Assembly (NCBI RefSeq): GCF_030463565.1
Contig: NC_134652.1
Coordinates: 10,257,897 to 10,321,896, forward strand
Length of the DNA stretch: 64,000 bases
Direction: 5' to 3'
DNA from: Pelecanus crispus
Taxonomy: Eukaryota > Chordata > Aves > Pelecaniformes > Pelecanidae
A program made the translations under genes and the position numbers. Below, piece by piece: positions 26,101-31,700 of this stretch (position 1 is the first letter of the stretch; every line of letters starts with the position of its first letter). The notes below the pieces were generated by a model. The model saw nothing but the letters and a program-made list of their open reading frames with translations. It was not told the origin of the DNA and did no database searches.

Positions 26101-27423
26101 CAAATGGAGGTGCTAGGACCATGACACACTCTGGAAGTCACTTTTTTTATCACTCTGATACTACATTTATGCAAACCTACCATCAGCAGTATTATTAAAG
26201 CAACAGTTTTGCAGCTCTGTGCTTATGACTCGACAGAGGTCTTAACGTCCTCCATCCATAAATTTGTTTCAATTAAAGTTGTTCAGCAGGAACAAGAAAA
26301 AAAAAAAATTACATAATTTCCAGTATCCATAGGGCAAAAATTCAGAATAGGCAATTTTACAGTAGCTGAAACAGTACAAATTTCCTTCAATACTGTTGAA
26401 CACATGGTCTAGGTTAAGTTTATACTTATGCCTAGTTTTGTCACGCCATGAAGTATTCAGAAACAAAATACTCTGAAACGAGATTTTTACTTTCCAGTGA
26501 GTGCCTTATAAGCCTTGTGGTCTTTCCAGTGAGTTTATTCTTTATCAAACAACTCTTAAAAGACAAACATTCACCTAAGTCTGCAGAGCAACATACTAGG
26601 AACTGTGTTTTTTTAAGTGGGCAACTCATTTACCTACAAAAAATTCATTTCAGTTGTAGACTACACAGGCCATTCTGAGCTTGTTCCAGTCTGGCATGCT
26701 TATTAGCCCAAGTTCTCCACTGAGCCAACATAAAGCTTACATGGCCTCTTTTCCCCACCTGGAAGCACATTAATCTTGTAAACTTTGCCTAAACTAAAAC
26801 TCCTGCCTAAAATGAAATCAAATTTCATCAACACTCCAGACCCAAGACAGCTGCATACCAAGCTATCTCAGATCTCCCAGAATCAAGTCTTCCCCCTCCA
26901 AATTTGGAGTAAAAGAGAACATGGATCAGACAGTACTGAAGCATCCATAAAGACAAGAAACGTTGCTGAAGCAACTCCAACTCCCACCGCACGTATCTGC
27001 ACCAAATTCCCCAGCACTCCCATTATCCTGTTTTTTCAATTACCTAAGACATTCCAGCCCACACAAGTTTGGATAATTAGGAGTTAGCTTATTTGTAAGC
27101 CATACTCATACCTATGATGTTTATCAATAATCAAGCCTATACACAACTACAGAAGAACTAAGTCAAGATATCTTTGTCAAGCTTTGGACAAAGTCTTTTA
27201 CTGCACTTGGGCTGCAGTTAAAACTTTCTATACTGTTTCTACACTTGGCAAAAAATACCCTGTATTGTTTGTTCACAAAATGCTAATTTTTGTTAGCTAT
27301 TTCAGAAATTCAGCCTCAAAACTGAGAGCTTTTCAACAGGAATTTGGCACCTTTGATTCCGTTGCTTTAACCTCCACCTACAACTTTATTACCTTTGCTC
27401 TTCATGTGAAGTGGTTCTGCCAT
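1783..27423 (-). CDS. TDRD1: TDRD1, Tudor domain-containing protein 1 (whole gene span, 24 coding exons)
   Basis: TDRD1 is a germ-cell scaffold of the piRNA pathway. In mouse its Tudor domains bind symmetrically dimethylated arginines on PIWI proteins in the intermitochondrial cement and support transposon silencing. The exon set listed below joins without a frame break or stop into about 1073 codons. Order of domains: divergent N terminus (1-76), MYND zinc finger (77-113), then four extended Tudor units with cores near residues 236-284, 465-521, 683-739 and 898-953, each containing a DYGN motif, and a short lysine- and leucine-rich tail. Every exon from the MYND finger onward aligns by eye with remembered human TDRD1, often at high identity. 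Human TDRD1 is about 1180 residues; the deficit is mostly before the MYND finger. Residue numbers here exclude the doubtful exon at 18022-18075. Identification is very sure; the N-terminal start is less so. Confidence 0.96.
3452..3498 (-). CDS. TDRD1: TDRD1 coding exon 23 (residues 1028-1043, small exon with Cys triplet)
   Basis: A 47-base exon encodes [15 protein letters not shown]; human has MNCCCTELQKQ at the same place. Acceptor TTCTGTAG, donor CAA|GTAAGA, phase 1 to 0. The role of the three adjacent cysteines is not known to me. The intron that follows (1876-3451) contains only A/T runs. Confidence 0.9.
3680..3901 (-). CDS. TDRD1: TDRD1 coding exon 22 (residues 954-1027, Tudor 4 C-terminal flank)
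   Basis: Encodes [20 protein letters not shown], then [13 protein letters not shown], matching human SVKGITKNVHTVSVEKCSEN and VADKLVTFGLAK. Phase 1-1, 222 bases; acceptor TTGGCAG, donor CAAG|GTACTT. Confidence 0.96.
4251..4418 (-). CDS. TDRD1: TDRD1 coding exon 21 (residues 898-953, Tudor 4 core)
   Basis: Fourth Tudor core: [11 protein letters not shown], then [16 protein letters not shown] with DYGN at 921-924, and [13 protein letters not shown]. Human has FWYRAVVLGT and [15 protein letters not shown]. Phase 1-1, 168 bases; acceptor CTTTTCAG, donor GCAG|GTAAAA. Confidence 0.97.
5586..5696 (-). CDS. TDRD1: TDRD1 coding exon 20 (residues 861-897, Tudor 4)
   Basis: Encodes [16 protein letters not shown], then [15 protein letters not shown], paralleling human EYCNAPKSR and YRPRIGDACCAKY. 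Phase 1-1, 111 bases; acceptor TTCTGTAG, donor TCAG|GTGAGG. The 1.2 kb intron that follows (4419-5585) shows no recognised element. Confidence 0.94.
5917..6033 (-). CDS. TDRD1: TDRD1 coding exon 19 (residues 822-860, Tudor 4 N-terminal flank)
   Basis: Encodes [20 protein letters not shown] and [10 protein letters not shown]; human has QWKTIELPVDKTIQANVLEI and ISPNLFYALP. Phase 1-1, 117 bases; acceptor CTATTAG, donor AAAG|GTAAGA. The intron upstream (6034-6538) has nothing recognised. Confidence 0.95.
6539..6784 (-). CDS. TDRD1: TDRD1 coding exon 18 (residues 740-821, Tudor 3 C-terminal flank)
   Basis: Encodes [20 protein letters not shown] and [20 protein letters not shown], aligning with human [14 protein letters not shown] and GVELTDLS. 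Phase 1-1, 246 bases; acceptor TTCCTAG, donor AAAG|GTAATT. The intron upstream (6785-7853) has a short C run near 7.72 kb but nothing else recognised. Confidence 0.96.
7854..8024 (-). CDS. TDRD1: TDRD1 coding exon 17 (residues 683-739, Tudor 3 core)
   Basis: Third Tudor core: [11 protein letters not shown] followed by [19 protein letters not shown], with DYGN at 707-710, and [11 protein letters not shown]. Human is nearly identical in WYRALVKEI and FVDYGNIEEV. Phase 1-1, 171 bases. The acceptor follows an A/T-rich stretch (TTAAAATTAG) and the donor is CAG|GTGGAT, slightly off consensus. Confidence 0.97.
8041..8066 (+). repeat. (AAAT)n microsatellite
   Basis: About five AAAT units, in the TDRD1 intron close to the exon 17 acceptor. 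Confidence 0.85.
8221..8331 (-). CDS. TDRD1: TDRD1 coding exon 16 (residues 646-682, Tudor 3)
   Basis: Encodes [20 protein letters not shown] then GEPCCAFFS, close to human NKSLAEHCQQKLPNGFKAE and GQPCCAFFA. Phase 1-1, 111 bases; acceptor TTTTCAG, donor TCTG|GTAAGT. The intron upstream (8332-9477) has no supported feature. Confidence 0.96.
9478..9600 (-). CDS. TDRD1: TDRD1 coding exon 15 (residues 605-645, Tudor 3 N-terminal flank)
   Basis: A lysine-rich start is followed by [20 protein letters not shown], matching human [20 protein letters not shown]. Phase 1-1, 123 bases; acceptor TTTCTAG, donor AGTG|GTAAGT. The 2.7 kb intron upstream (9601-12302) contains a CR1 copy. Confidence 0.95.
11213..11606 (-). 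mobile_element. CR1 LINE 3' end, antisense
   Basis: The plus strand starts with ATCATAGAATGGTTTGGGTT, the reverse of the CR1 terminal repeat and 3' end. It continues through AGAGCCCTGTCCAGCCTGAC and AACCATTACCCCTTGTCCTA to a CR1 internal region near 11.6 kb. It sits in a TDRD1 intron in sense with the gene. A 179-codon open frame across it is a by-product. Confidence 0.93.
12303..12551 (-). CDS. TDRD1: TDRD1 coding exon 14 (residues 522-604, Tudor 2 C-terminal flank)
   Basis: Starts [20 protein letters not shown], close to human GVKPSLGIWTPEAICLMKKL, and contains TVKVVDKE as in human. Phase 1-1, 249 bases; donor AATG|GTGAGC. The intron upstream (12552-13986) contains only a short imperfect tandem repeat near 13.3 kb. 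Confidence 0.96.
13319..13375 (+). repeat. Imperfect 29-base tandem duplication
   Basis: TATAAAGTATTGTAAAGGAA is followed by TATAAAGTATCCTAAAGGAA with similar flanks, two copies in a TDRD1 intron. Confidence 0.75.
13987..14157 (-). CDS. TDRD1: TDRD1 coding exon 13 (residues 465-521, Tudor 2 core)
   Basis: Second Tudor core: [20 protein letters not shown] followed by [11 protein letters not shown], with D489 to N492 forming DYGN. Human has QWYRASVLAYASEESVLVGY. Phase 1-1, 171 bases; acceptor TTTTAG, donor GCAG|GTATGA. The intron upstream (14158-15606) shows nothing recognised. Confidence 0.97.
15607..15714 (-). CDS. TDRD1: TDRD1 coding exon 12 (residues 429-464, Tudor 2)
   Basis: Encodes [15 protein letters not shown] and [11 protein letters not shown], matching human KLAELQASLSKYC and IGDICCAQFS. 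Phase 1-1, 108 bases; acceptor AACATCAG, donor ACAG|GTAAAA. The intron upstream of it (15715-16913) carries an 18-base G run but no recognised element otherwise. Confidence 0.95.
16216..16233 (+). repeat. G18 homopolymer
   Basis: Eighteen G followed by C and GGGG, within a TDRD1 intron. It could form G-quadruplex structure and is prone to length error in sequencing. Confidence 0.9.
16914..17090 (-). CDS. TDRD1: TDRD1 coding exon 11 (residues 370-428, Tudor 2 N-terminal flank)
   Basis: Encodes an acidic lead, then [20 protein letters not shown] and FCQQMHSA, aligning with human NVGDEFCGVVAHIQTPEDFFCQQLQS. Phase 1-1, 177 bases, donor CCC|GTAAGT. Its acceptor (TGTACAG) sits directly downstream of an unusually long T tract on the coding strand. 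Confidence 0.95.
17100..17176 (+). repeat. Long A-rich tract ending in A40
   Basis: A14, a short CCAACCC break, A8, GCCACAAC, then 40 uninterrupted A at 17137-17176. On the TDRD1 coding strand this is a T tract immediately before the acceptor of exon 11. Confidence 0.95.
17489..17550 (+). mobile_element. CR1 LINE 3' tail fragment
   Basis: AATGGTTGGACTGGATGATC, then CTTTTCCAACCTAAATGATT and CTATGATT form a CR1 terminus. Only about 60 bases are recognised. It is closely similar to the copy nested in the solo LTR, so both belong to the same subfamily. Confidence 0.88.
17587..17670 (-). CDS. TDRD1: TDRD1 coding exon 10 (residues 342-369, inter-Tudor linker)
   Basis: An 84-base phase 1-1 exon lies between a TACCTAG acceptor and an AGAG|GTAAGC donor. 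It encodes an acidic, polar linker ([14 protein letters not shown]), weakly similar to the human inter-Tudor region. The intron toward the next exon (17091-17586) contains a CR1 tail and a very long A/T homopolymer. Confidence 0.75.
18022..18075 (-). CDS. TDRD1: TDRD1 candidate extra exon (uncertain)
   Basis: An open 54-base segment ends at a consensus GGAG|GTAAGT donor and keeps phase 1 to 1 between exons 9 and 10. Its [12 protein letters not shown] loosely parallels human GKLLDHVLIEMGYG, the expected end of the first extended Tudor unit and otherwise absent here. The acceptor is poor: the usable AG (CTCAAG, 18077-18076) lacks a pyrimidine tract, while the better-placed junction at 18057 reads CTTG|GT instead of AG. 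It may be a decayed or rarely used exon. Confidence 0.4.
18958..19129 (-). CDS. TDRD1: TDRD1 coding exon 9 (residues 285-342, Tudor 1 C-terminal flank)
   Basis: Continues directly from FPPC in the previous exon with AIKCSFANY, as human continues AIKCFVANV. A later stretch, [12 protein letters not shown], matches human CSIKIVDILEEE. It ends LPDF in phase 1 at TTTTG|GTGAGT. The intron before it (19130-20010) has no recognised element. Confidence 0.95.
20011..20157 (-). CDS. TDRD1: TDRD1 coding exon 8 (residues 236-284, Tudor 1 core)
   Basis: Encodes the first Tudor core: [10 protein letters not shown] followed by [13 protein letters not shown] (D258, Y259, G260, N261). Aromatic residues of this type form the methyl-arginine cage in Tudor proteins. 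The acceptor is TTACGCAG and the donor TGT|GTGAGT, phase 0-0, 147 bases. Reading through the donor quickly meets a stop, consistent with a real exon edge. Confidence 0.97.
20804..20986 (-). CDS. TDRD1: TDRD1 coding exon 7 (residues 175-235, Tudor 1 N-terminal flank)
   Basis: A 183-base, phase 0-0 exon. It starts [16 protein letters not shown], close to human GTVTEFKHPGDFYVQL, and ends [12 protein letters not shown]. This is the first half of extended Tudor unit 1. The intron to the next exon (20158-20803) shows no recognisable element. Confidence 0.95.
21350..21454 (-). CDS. TDRD1: TDRD1 coding exon 6 (residues 140-174, lead-in to Tudor 1)
   Basis: A 105-base, phase 0-0 exon. The stretch containing [17 protein letters not shown] aligns with human IMFSDLRSLQLKKTMEIK. 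It begins the staphylococcal-nuclease-like flank of the first extended Tudor domain. The acceptor is GAATAG and the donor CAG|GTACTT. Confidence 0.9.
22007..22728 (-). mobile_element. Solo LTR of an avian endogenous retrovirus, interrupted by a CR1 piece
   Basis: The element starts TGTCATGGTTTAACCCCAGC and ends AGCTGAAACCAGGACA, with TG and CA ends. It is flanked by CCAAG (22002-22006) and CCGAG (22729-22733), a probable 5-base target duplication with one change, which fits an ERVL-like integrase. On the minus strand CTCAGTATAGAAACTG resembles a TATA region, so the LTR sense is minus. I recall this LTR as frequent in non-galliform birds. No internal viral genes flank it, so it is a non-coding remnant of LTR recombination. 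Confidence 0.85.
22352..22508 (+). mobile_element. CR1 3' fragment nested inside the solo LTR
   Basis: The LTR is broken between CCCTTTGGC and AGTTTGGGTCAGC by a segment containing GTAGACGTGGCACTCTGGGA, GGTTAATGGTTGGACTGGAT and CCAACCTAAACAATTCTACG, a CR1 3' end. The CR1 therefore inserted after the LTR. Confidence 0.85.
23819..23879 (-). CDS. TDRD1: TDRD1 coding exon 5 (residues 119-139, linker)
   Basis: A 61-base exon encodes a lysine-rich linker ([13 protein letters not shown]). The acceptor is GATTACAG and the donor AAG|GTATAC. Phase enters needing one base and leaves at 0, matching both neighbours. The human linker here is longer and only loosely similar, so support comes from splice signals and phase. 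The following intron (21455-23818) carries the solo LTR. Confidence 0.72.
25056..25161 (-). CDS. TDRD1: TDRD1 coding exon 4 (residues 84-119, rest of MYND finger)
   Basis: This exon completes the MYND zinc finger. Visible ligands are C88 and C91 (CSQC), C97 and C101 (YYCSADC), H109 and C113 (WPAHSVVC), which with C77 and C80 make the full C7H set. MYND fingers are protein-binding modules; this one precedes the Tudor array as in mammals. The donor is AA|GTAAGT in phase 2. The 1.2 kb intron that follows (23880-25055) contains nothing recognised. Confidence 0.96.
25561..25708 (-). CDS. TDRD1: TDRD1 coding exon 3 (residues 35-84, first MYND cysteines)
   Basis: The exon lies between a TTCCACAG acceptor and a TTTG|GTAAGT-type donor, phase 0 to 1. 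It ends with TCHHCGLFG, the first CxxC pair (C77, C80) of the MYND zinc finger; human TDRD1 has the near-identical CHRCGLFG. Upstream residues such as KPKKL and SLFSSL also align with human. The short intron before the next exon (25162-25560) holds nothing recognised. Confidence 0.92.
25905..25975 (-). CDS. TDRD1: TDRD1 coding exon 2 (residues 11-34)
   Basis: A 71-base exon lies between a good acceptor (CTTCTGCTCCTAG) and a consensus donor (ACG|GTGAGT). It takes one base from the previous exon and ends in phase 0, exactly what the next exon needs. It encodes a glycine-, serine- and threonine-rich stretch with no recognised domain. The call rests on splice sites and phase only, because this part of TDRD1 is poorly conserved. 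Confidence 0.6.
27393..27423 (-). CDS. TDRD1: TDRD1 coding exon 1 (start codon, residues 1-11)
   Basis: The proposed start ATG lies at 27423-27421 in the context GCGATGG, with G at -3 and G at +4. It opens [10 protein letters not shown] and ends in phase 1 at an AAAG|GTAATA donor. It resembles the internal human TDRD1 segment beginning MTEPF. The exon probably starts at 27460 after a CTACAG acceptor, leaving 37 bases of 5' UTR in it. The frame stays open upstream to that acceptor, so an earlier start in a preceding exon cannot be excluded. The next intron (25976-27392, 1.4 kb) shows no other exon I could support. Confidence 0.6.
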
Positions 27424-27460
27424 CGCATAAATGTTCACATCAGAGTATGACGAAAGGTGG
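27424..27460 (-). other. TDRD1: TDRD1 5' UTR part of exon 2 (inferred)
   Basis: The bases between a GGCCTACAG acceptor (AG at 27462-27461) and the proposed start codon. The acceptor is reasonable, and the segment would join a first exon in the upstream CpG island. Confidence 0.45.
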
Positions 27461-28410
27461 CTGTAGGCCAAGTAACTACAAAAGCACAGATTTAAAGATT
27501 AACTCAGGCAGGCACATAAATTAAGTATTTTAGTGTTTTTAAGTCACGTTCTGAAGTTATATTTAAGCATCAGTGTTGGAAGGCTAATTCTCCGCTATTT
27601 CTGTAATTTGCACAGTAAAGAGTAAAATACTTTCTGCATTAAAGATATAAACAACAAACACTCCAGATTAAAAATAAACGATTAGAAGTCCTTTATGAAA
27701 GCACCGAGGAGCAGCAGCGGCTGTCACAACCTGCACGTTAAGCCTGCTGGGCTGGTGAGGGACCCGTCTCTCTGCAGGGGACCCCACTCTAGTTTCGGTA
27801 AGTTGCCCCTCCACCGAAGCATAAGGTGCACTCATCGGTTCCTGAGGACTGGGAGCGCAGGCACGGTGAAGGCCCGAAGCCCTGGACAGCCGCCATCTCT
27901 GAGCGCGCAGAGCCGCTGCCTGAGGGGAAGCTACTGCACCAGGTTCTGCCAAAACCAACTTTTGGCACCTGCCATCCCAATGTTCACATGCAATATAGTT
28001 ATTTTCAATTTAAAAATACTCCTCTAGTACGTTATATGGGAGAAATCAAATTAAACCGAGCTTGCAAATAAAGCAGAGCAGTCTTTGCGCACATTAATTG
28101 ACACTGCAATCAACTCAACCAGAAACGAGCTTTCGCAACTCCAGCTGCGTAGTACCGGTACGTGCTACTTCAATGAACTCACAATAAAATTAAACATCCC
28201 CACCCCACAGCCTCCAGCCAAGGCTCGGCCGGGGCAGGCCGCGGGGCAGGCCGCGGCGCCGGACCCCGCTGCCCCCAGCCCCTCTCCCTCCCTCAGGGCA
28301 GCGCTCGCCCCCGGGCCGCCCGCTCACACACTCACTCGAGGGCAAGGGCGGCTGGAGAGGAAGCCCCGACCCCCGGAGGGCAGAGGCGGCTCCCGGCAGC
28401 TCCCGCTCCC

Positions 28411-28434
28411 GCCGCCGCCGCCGCCGCCGCCGCC
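28411..28434 (+). repeat. (GCC)8 trinucleotide repeat
   Basis: Eight uninterrupted GCC units in the CpG island next to the proposed TDRD1 first exon. It is likely polymorphic. Confidence 0.9.
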
Positions 28435-28548
28435 CCGCCCAGAGGGAGCCCGCTCCGCGCGGCGGCCCGCAGGTGGGCGGGGCGGGGGCACGTGCTGCCC
28501 GCCCGGCCCCCGGCGGCGGGATCCGGCGCGCGCTGCCCCCCGGCGGCC

Positions 28549-28558
28549 CCGCCATCTT
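28549..28558 (-). promoter_or_regulatory. YY1-type motif in TDRD1 CpG island
   Basis: The minus strand reads AAGATGGCGG, the core of a promoter-proximal YY1 site. These are often found within a few tens of bases of transcription starts. Confidence 0.5.
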
Positions 28559-28760
28559 CCCCCGCGGGGAGCCGGCGGCCCGGGCACGGCGTTGCCTTGC
28601 AGCGAGGCGCCTAGCGCCTACCCGCGCCTGAACGGCGGGGACGGGGAATGAGGAGACCCCCGGCCCCGGCGGGGTGGGTGGGTGGGCACCGTGACTGGCA
28701 CCGCCTCAGCGGTGCCGCCCCGGTCCCGTCGCCCGCCCCTGGGCCTGAGAGCTGAGGCTG

Positions 28761-31700
28761 TGGGGTTCTCACTCGAGCTGTGGCATAGTTGTCGGAGCCC
28801 TGGCCAAAAACGTGCTAGTCATAAACTGTTTTACGCCCAGCATGTTGCAAGGGACTGCTTTTATTTTATTACTCAAAGTACCGCTGATTTTCTCACTCTT
28901 GTCTTCAGCAAAATTCCGTGAGGGACAGTGAAACATCCGTGGTGGCACTAGTAATCCCACGCATTCCTTGGGGATCTGTGTACTGTACTGCTCTCAGTGA
29001 CGCAACACGATGAAAGAATAACTTAAGAGTTACGAAATACTAGCTACAGAGAGCAAGGAGTTGCGCTGTCCTTAGCTCTTCATTTCAGAAAAACCTACAG
29101 GTTACACTCGCAACTCGGGCTGTGCCTGAGGAGCCTTGGGCTCCTGACTTGGCCTGTCAGTGCTTCGCAGCAGCAGCCATACCCGCAACTCGGGCCGAGT
29201 GCTCGGAGTTCAGCAGCAGGAAAGGTGTATAGCTGCTTTCTGTAATTTCTCTATAAGTTTTAAAATTCTTTCAGGACATCAGTTAGACAACCTTGTCTCA
29301 TACAAATTCAGAAGGTGGCTGTAAGATGTATGCAAGAATGATGAAATTTAATACATCACATTGATGCATTTGTATCTTACAATATTTGAATTTTGCCCGG
29401 CAGCCTAGAAAATACATCCCTTCGTCACCCATTTCCAACCTATTCTCTGCTTTCATTTGTCCTTTCTCCTCTTTCTTTTCTATACAGGGTGTTTTCCCCT
29501 TCTCTTCATTTAACTTTTGTTTCTCATCCTCATGTCTCTGTCTACACTGGAAAACATACTTCATCCTCAACACTGCTGTGGTTATGCTACTACTTAGACA
29601 TGCTCTCGGGTGTTCCCAGTGCTGTGCAATTAAACTTCCACCAAAAATAAATTAATCTCGTCTATTTTAGTGCTGACACTCTTGCACTTCTTATTAAAGT
29701 GTATAAGATCAGTGATGGATTTTATTCTTGTAAGTTTTGTGGGGCAGGGAAAATTATATCTCTACACAGAAGAAACTGAAGCACAGCTACTTTGCTTTAA
29801 AGTCATTTGGAGTCTGGCTGTGACGGCATTTCAGTCTAAATCTTCTGTGTTTAAGCCCAGGATCCTGTCTGCCAAACTATTGTTCCCTGCTAAGCATTCT
29901 CAAAAGAAAAGGGAACAACACATCAAAGGTTTGCTGAATTTTTTGTAGGTGGTTCAGATAAACTACCTACCAAATTCAGAGTAAAGACTCTTCCTGGCTC
30001 CATTGAACCTCCTCCAGCCCTCATCGGCAATGTGGGTAGAAGCTGACTGTATCGGAGGCTGCTCTGAAGACAGGAGGTGAACTTAGGTGGGATTTCAGGA
30101 AATGCATCTGCCAAATTGCCCAGCGTTGCAGGTCAGAGGAGGCACAGTTGCACACGGGAAGCTGCGGGGAGATGGGACAATTATGATCATACAGCCTCCA
30201 TTACCTCCCTGCACCTTGTTCCTCTGTCCGCAAGATTAGTCCAAAAATCCTCATGCCTAAGAAGCACTAATACCAGTGAGGCATTAAGAAATGCTTCTCT
30301 GTCATTCAAACCTCTCAAAAAAAATTTTTTTTTACTATCTTTGTGACTTAAAGTACGCACGCTTCTAGTACCTTTAGCTGGCTAGCCATTTTGATCCCTA
30401 AGGCTTGCTGAATCAAAACAACGCTGCCAGTCTGAACAGTCTTTTGAAATGACACATACTGTAGACTGCGCTGGAAGTATATTGACAGGATGCGATGAAA
30501 AGGAAAGCCCATTATCCCACTGGAGACAGAACTTTTTTAGCATGTGAACTGGCACAAATTTTTCTTGTGGTTCGAAGTTGCAAAGAATGATTGAGCCAGG
30601 GCAAATGTTGTTTTCATTGTTTTTGTTTTTTAAATGTCAGTCATTTGGGACTTTCCATGCCTCAGGATACCGCAACAAGAAAGGGCAGGAAATGACAGCA
30701 GTAGAATTAATTCTAAAAAGGAAAAATAGCAGGTCTGGCAGCAGCAGTGGAAAAAGATAAATGCAAAGGAGTGTCAGGTAACCGGGGAGAGTGCTGTTAG
30801 CACGGAGGCTGATCAGGAGCAGCATCACAGGAGCTGCAGGAGGTTGATGTGGCTTGCCTGCAATTTTTTAGTGAGAGCTTTGGGCTTGCCTACATGTAGG
30901 TTCTATAATAACTGTACCAGTGTGTCATTAGCTCTAATTTGTAGGATCTAAGCGCCTAGGAACTAGCTGGGACACCGCTGCGCTACATGCTGAACAAAGG
31001 ACAGTCCAAACAATGTGTAATGAAAATAGTTTTTTCCAGGTGTAACTTACTCAGAGCACTTGCATAATCACAGTCACAGTTAGGATTTAACTATACTGCG
31101 CGTAGATGAGATACGACGGCGGCAAGGCCTTAGCAGTGGGACTGCAGCTTCAGCAGCGCTGCTGTCCCTACCTGACACGGGGAGGGAAGATGAGGCTCCC
31201 CGGGCTCTGTGGATGGTGCTCCCTGAAGACACCTGGCAAACCACGCTTGCTTGGAATAAAATAGTTAGACAGTGAAAGCGGTTCCTAATGAAGAAAATAA
31301 TAACTCTTCATGTAACCTTGCCATGATGTGAAATGCAGGAACCAAATCAGCCCGCAGTAATTGCATTATGACAGACCAGCTTTCTGACGACACGGAGGAT
31401 GGGAGTCAGGAAGCCTGGACTCTGCTCCCAGCTCCTCCTGGGCAGTGCCAGCCACGGCACTGCAGCGCCAGTGCTCCCAGGGCGTAGGGTGTTCAGCACA
31501 CCTGTGGCTCCAGCCACCTCGTCGTCCCTCCCTTAAAGTGGAGCTGCTAACGCTTTTTTTGTTGAAGGAGAAAGCACAGGATTGTAAGCCCCTCCAGTGG
31601 GCAAAGCTATAAAAATGCTGTGTATAATTAACAAACGTCACCTGGAAATTGAGCAATTATATGAACACTTACTTTTCTTTTTCTTAGATAACAAAGCATG

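Larger units (their letters stand above)
28336..28600 (-). other. TDRD1: Candidate TDRD1 non-coding first exon (upper end approximate)
   Basis: Inside the CpG island the minus strand reads CTCGA|GTGAGT, a consensus donor at 28335-28334. Splicing from it to 27460 gives a plausible 5' UTR. An ATG at 28555 lies within this exon in the context AAGATGG; if transcribed it opens a short upstream frame that would end in exon 2 before the main start. The transcription start is not visible. Confidence 0.35.
28205..28760. promoter_or_regulatory. CpG island, inferred TDRD1 promoter
   Basis: Abrupt rise in GC and CpG content compared with flanks on both sides. It contains a (GCC)8 run at 28411-28434 and a CCCGCCATCTTCC YY1-type site at 28549-28558. 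It lies immediately upstream of the TDRD1 5' exons in the right orientation. A weaker GC-rich shoulder at 27700-27960 contains a further GCCGCCATCT. Confidence 0.75.

Noticed and set aside
25778-26116. 112-codon plus-strand open frame
   Set aside because: It is antisense to TDRD1 exon 2 and its intron; no family resemblance.
26441-26629. 62-codon minus-strand frame considered as another N-terminal TDRD1 exon
   Set aside because: A TAG acceptor is present, but no consensus donor gives the phase needed to join exon 2 or exon 3, and there is no similarity to TDRD1.
28085-28651. 188-codon proline/alanine-rich open frame on the plus strand, with minus-strand frames of 87 and 121 codons over the same place
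   Set aside because: It lies in a CpG island where stops are rare in every frame. Composition is simple and no family is recognisable.
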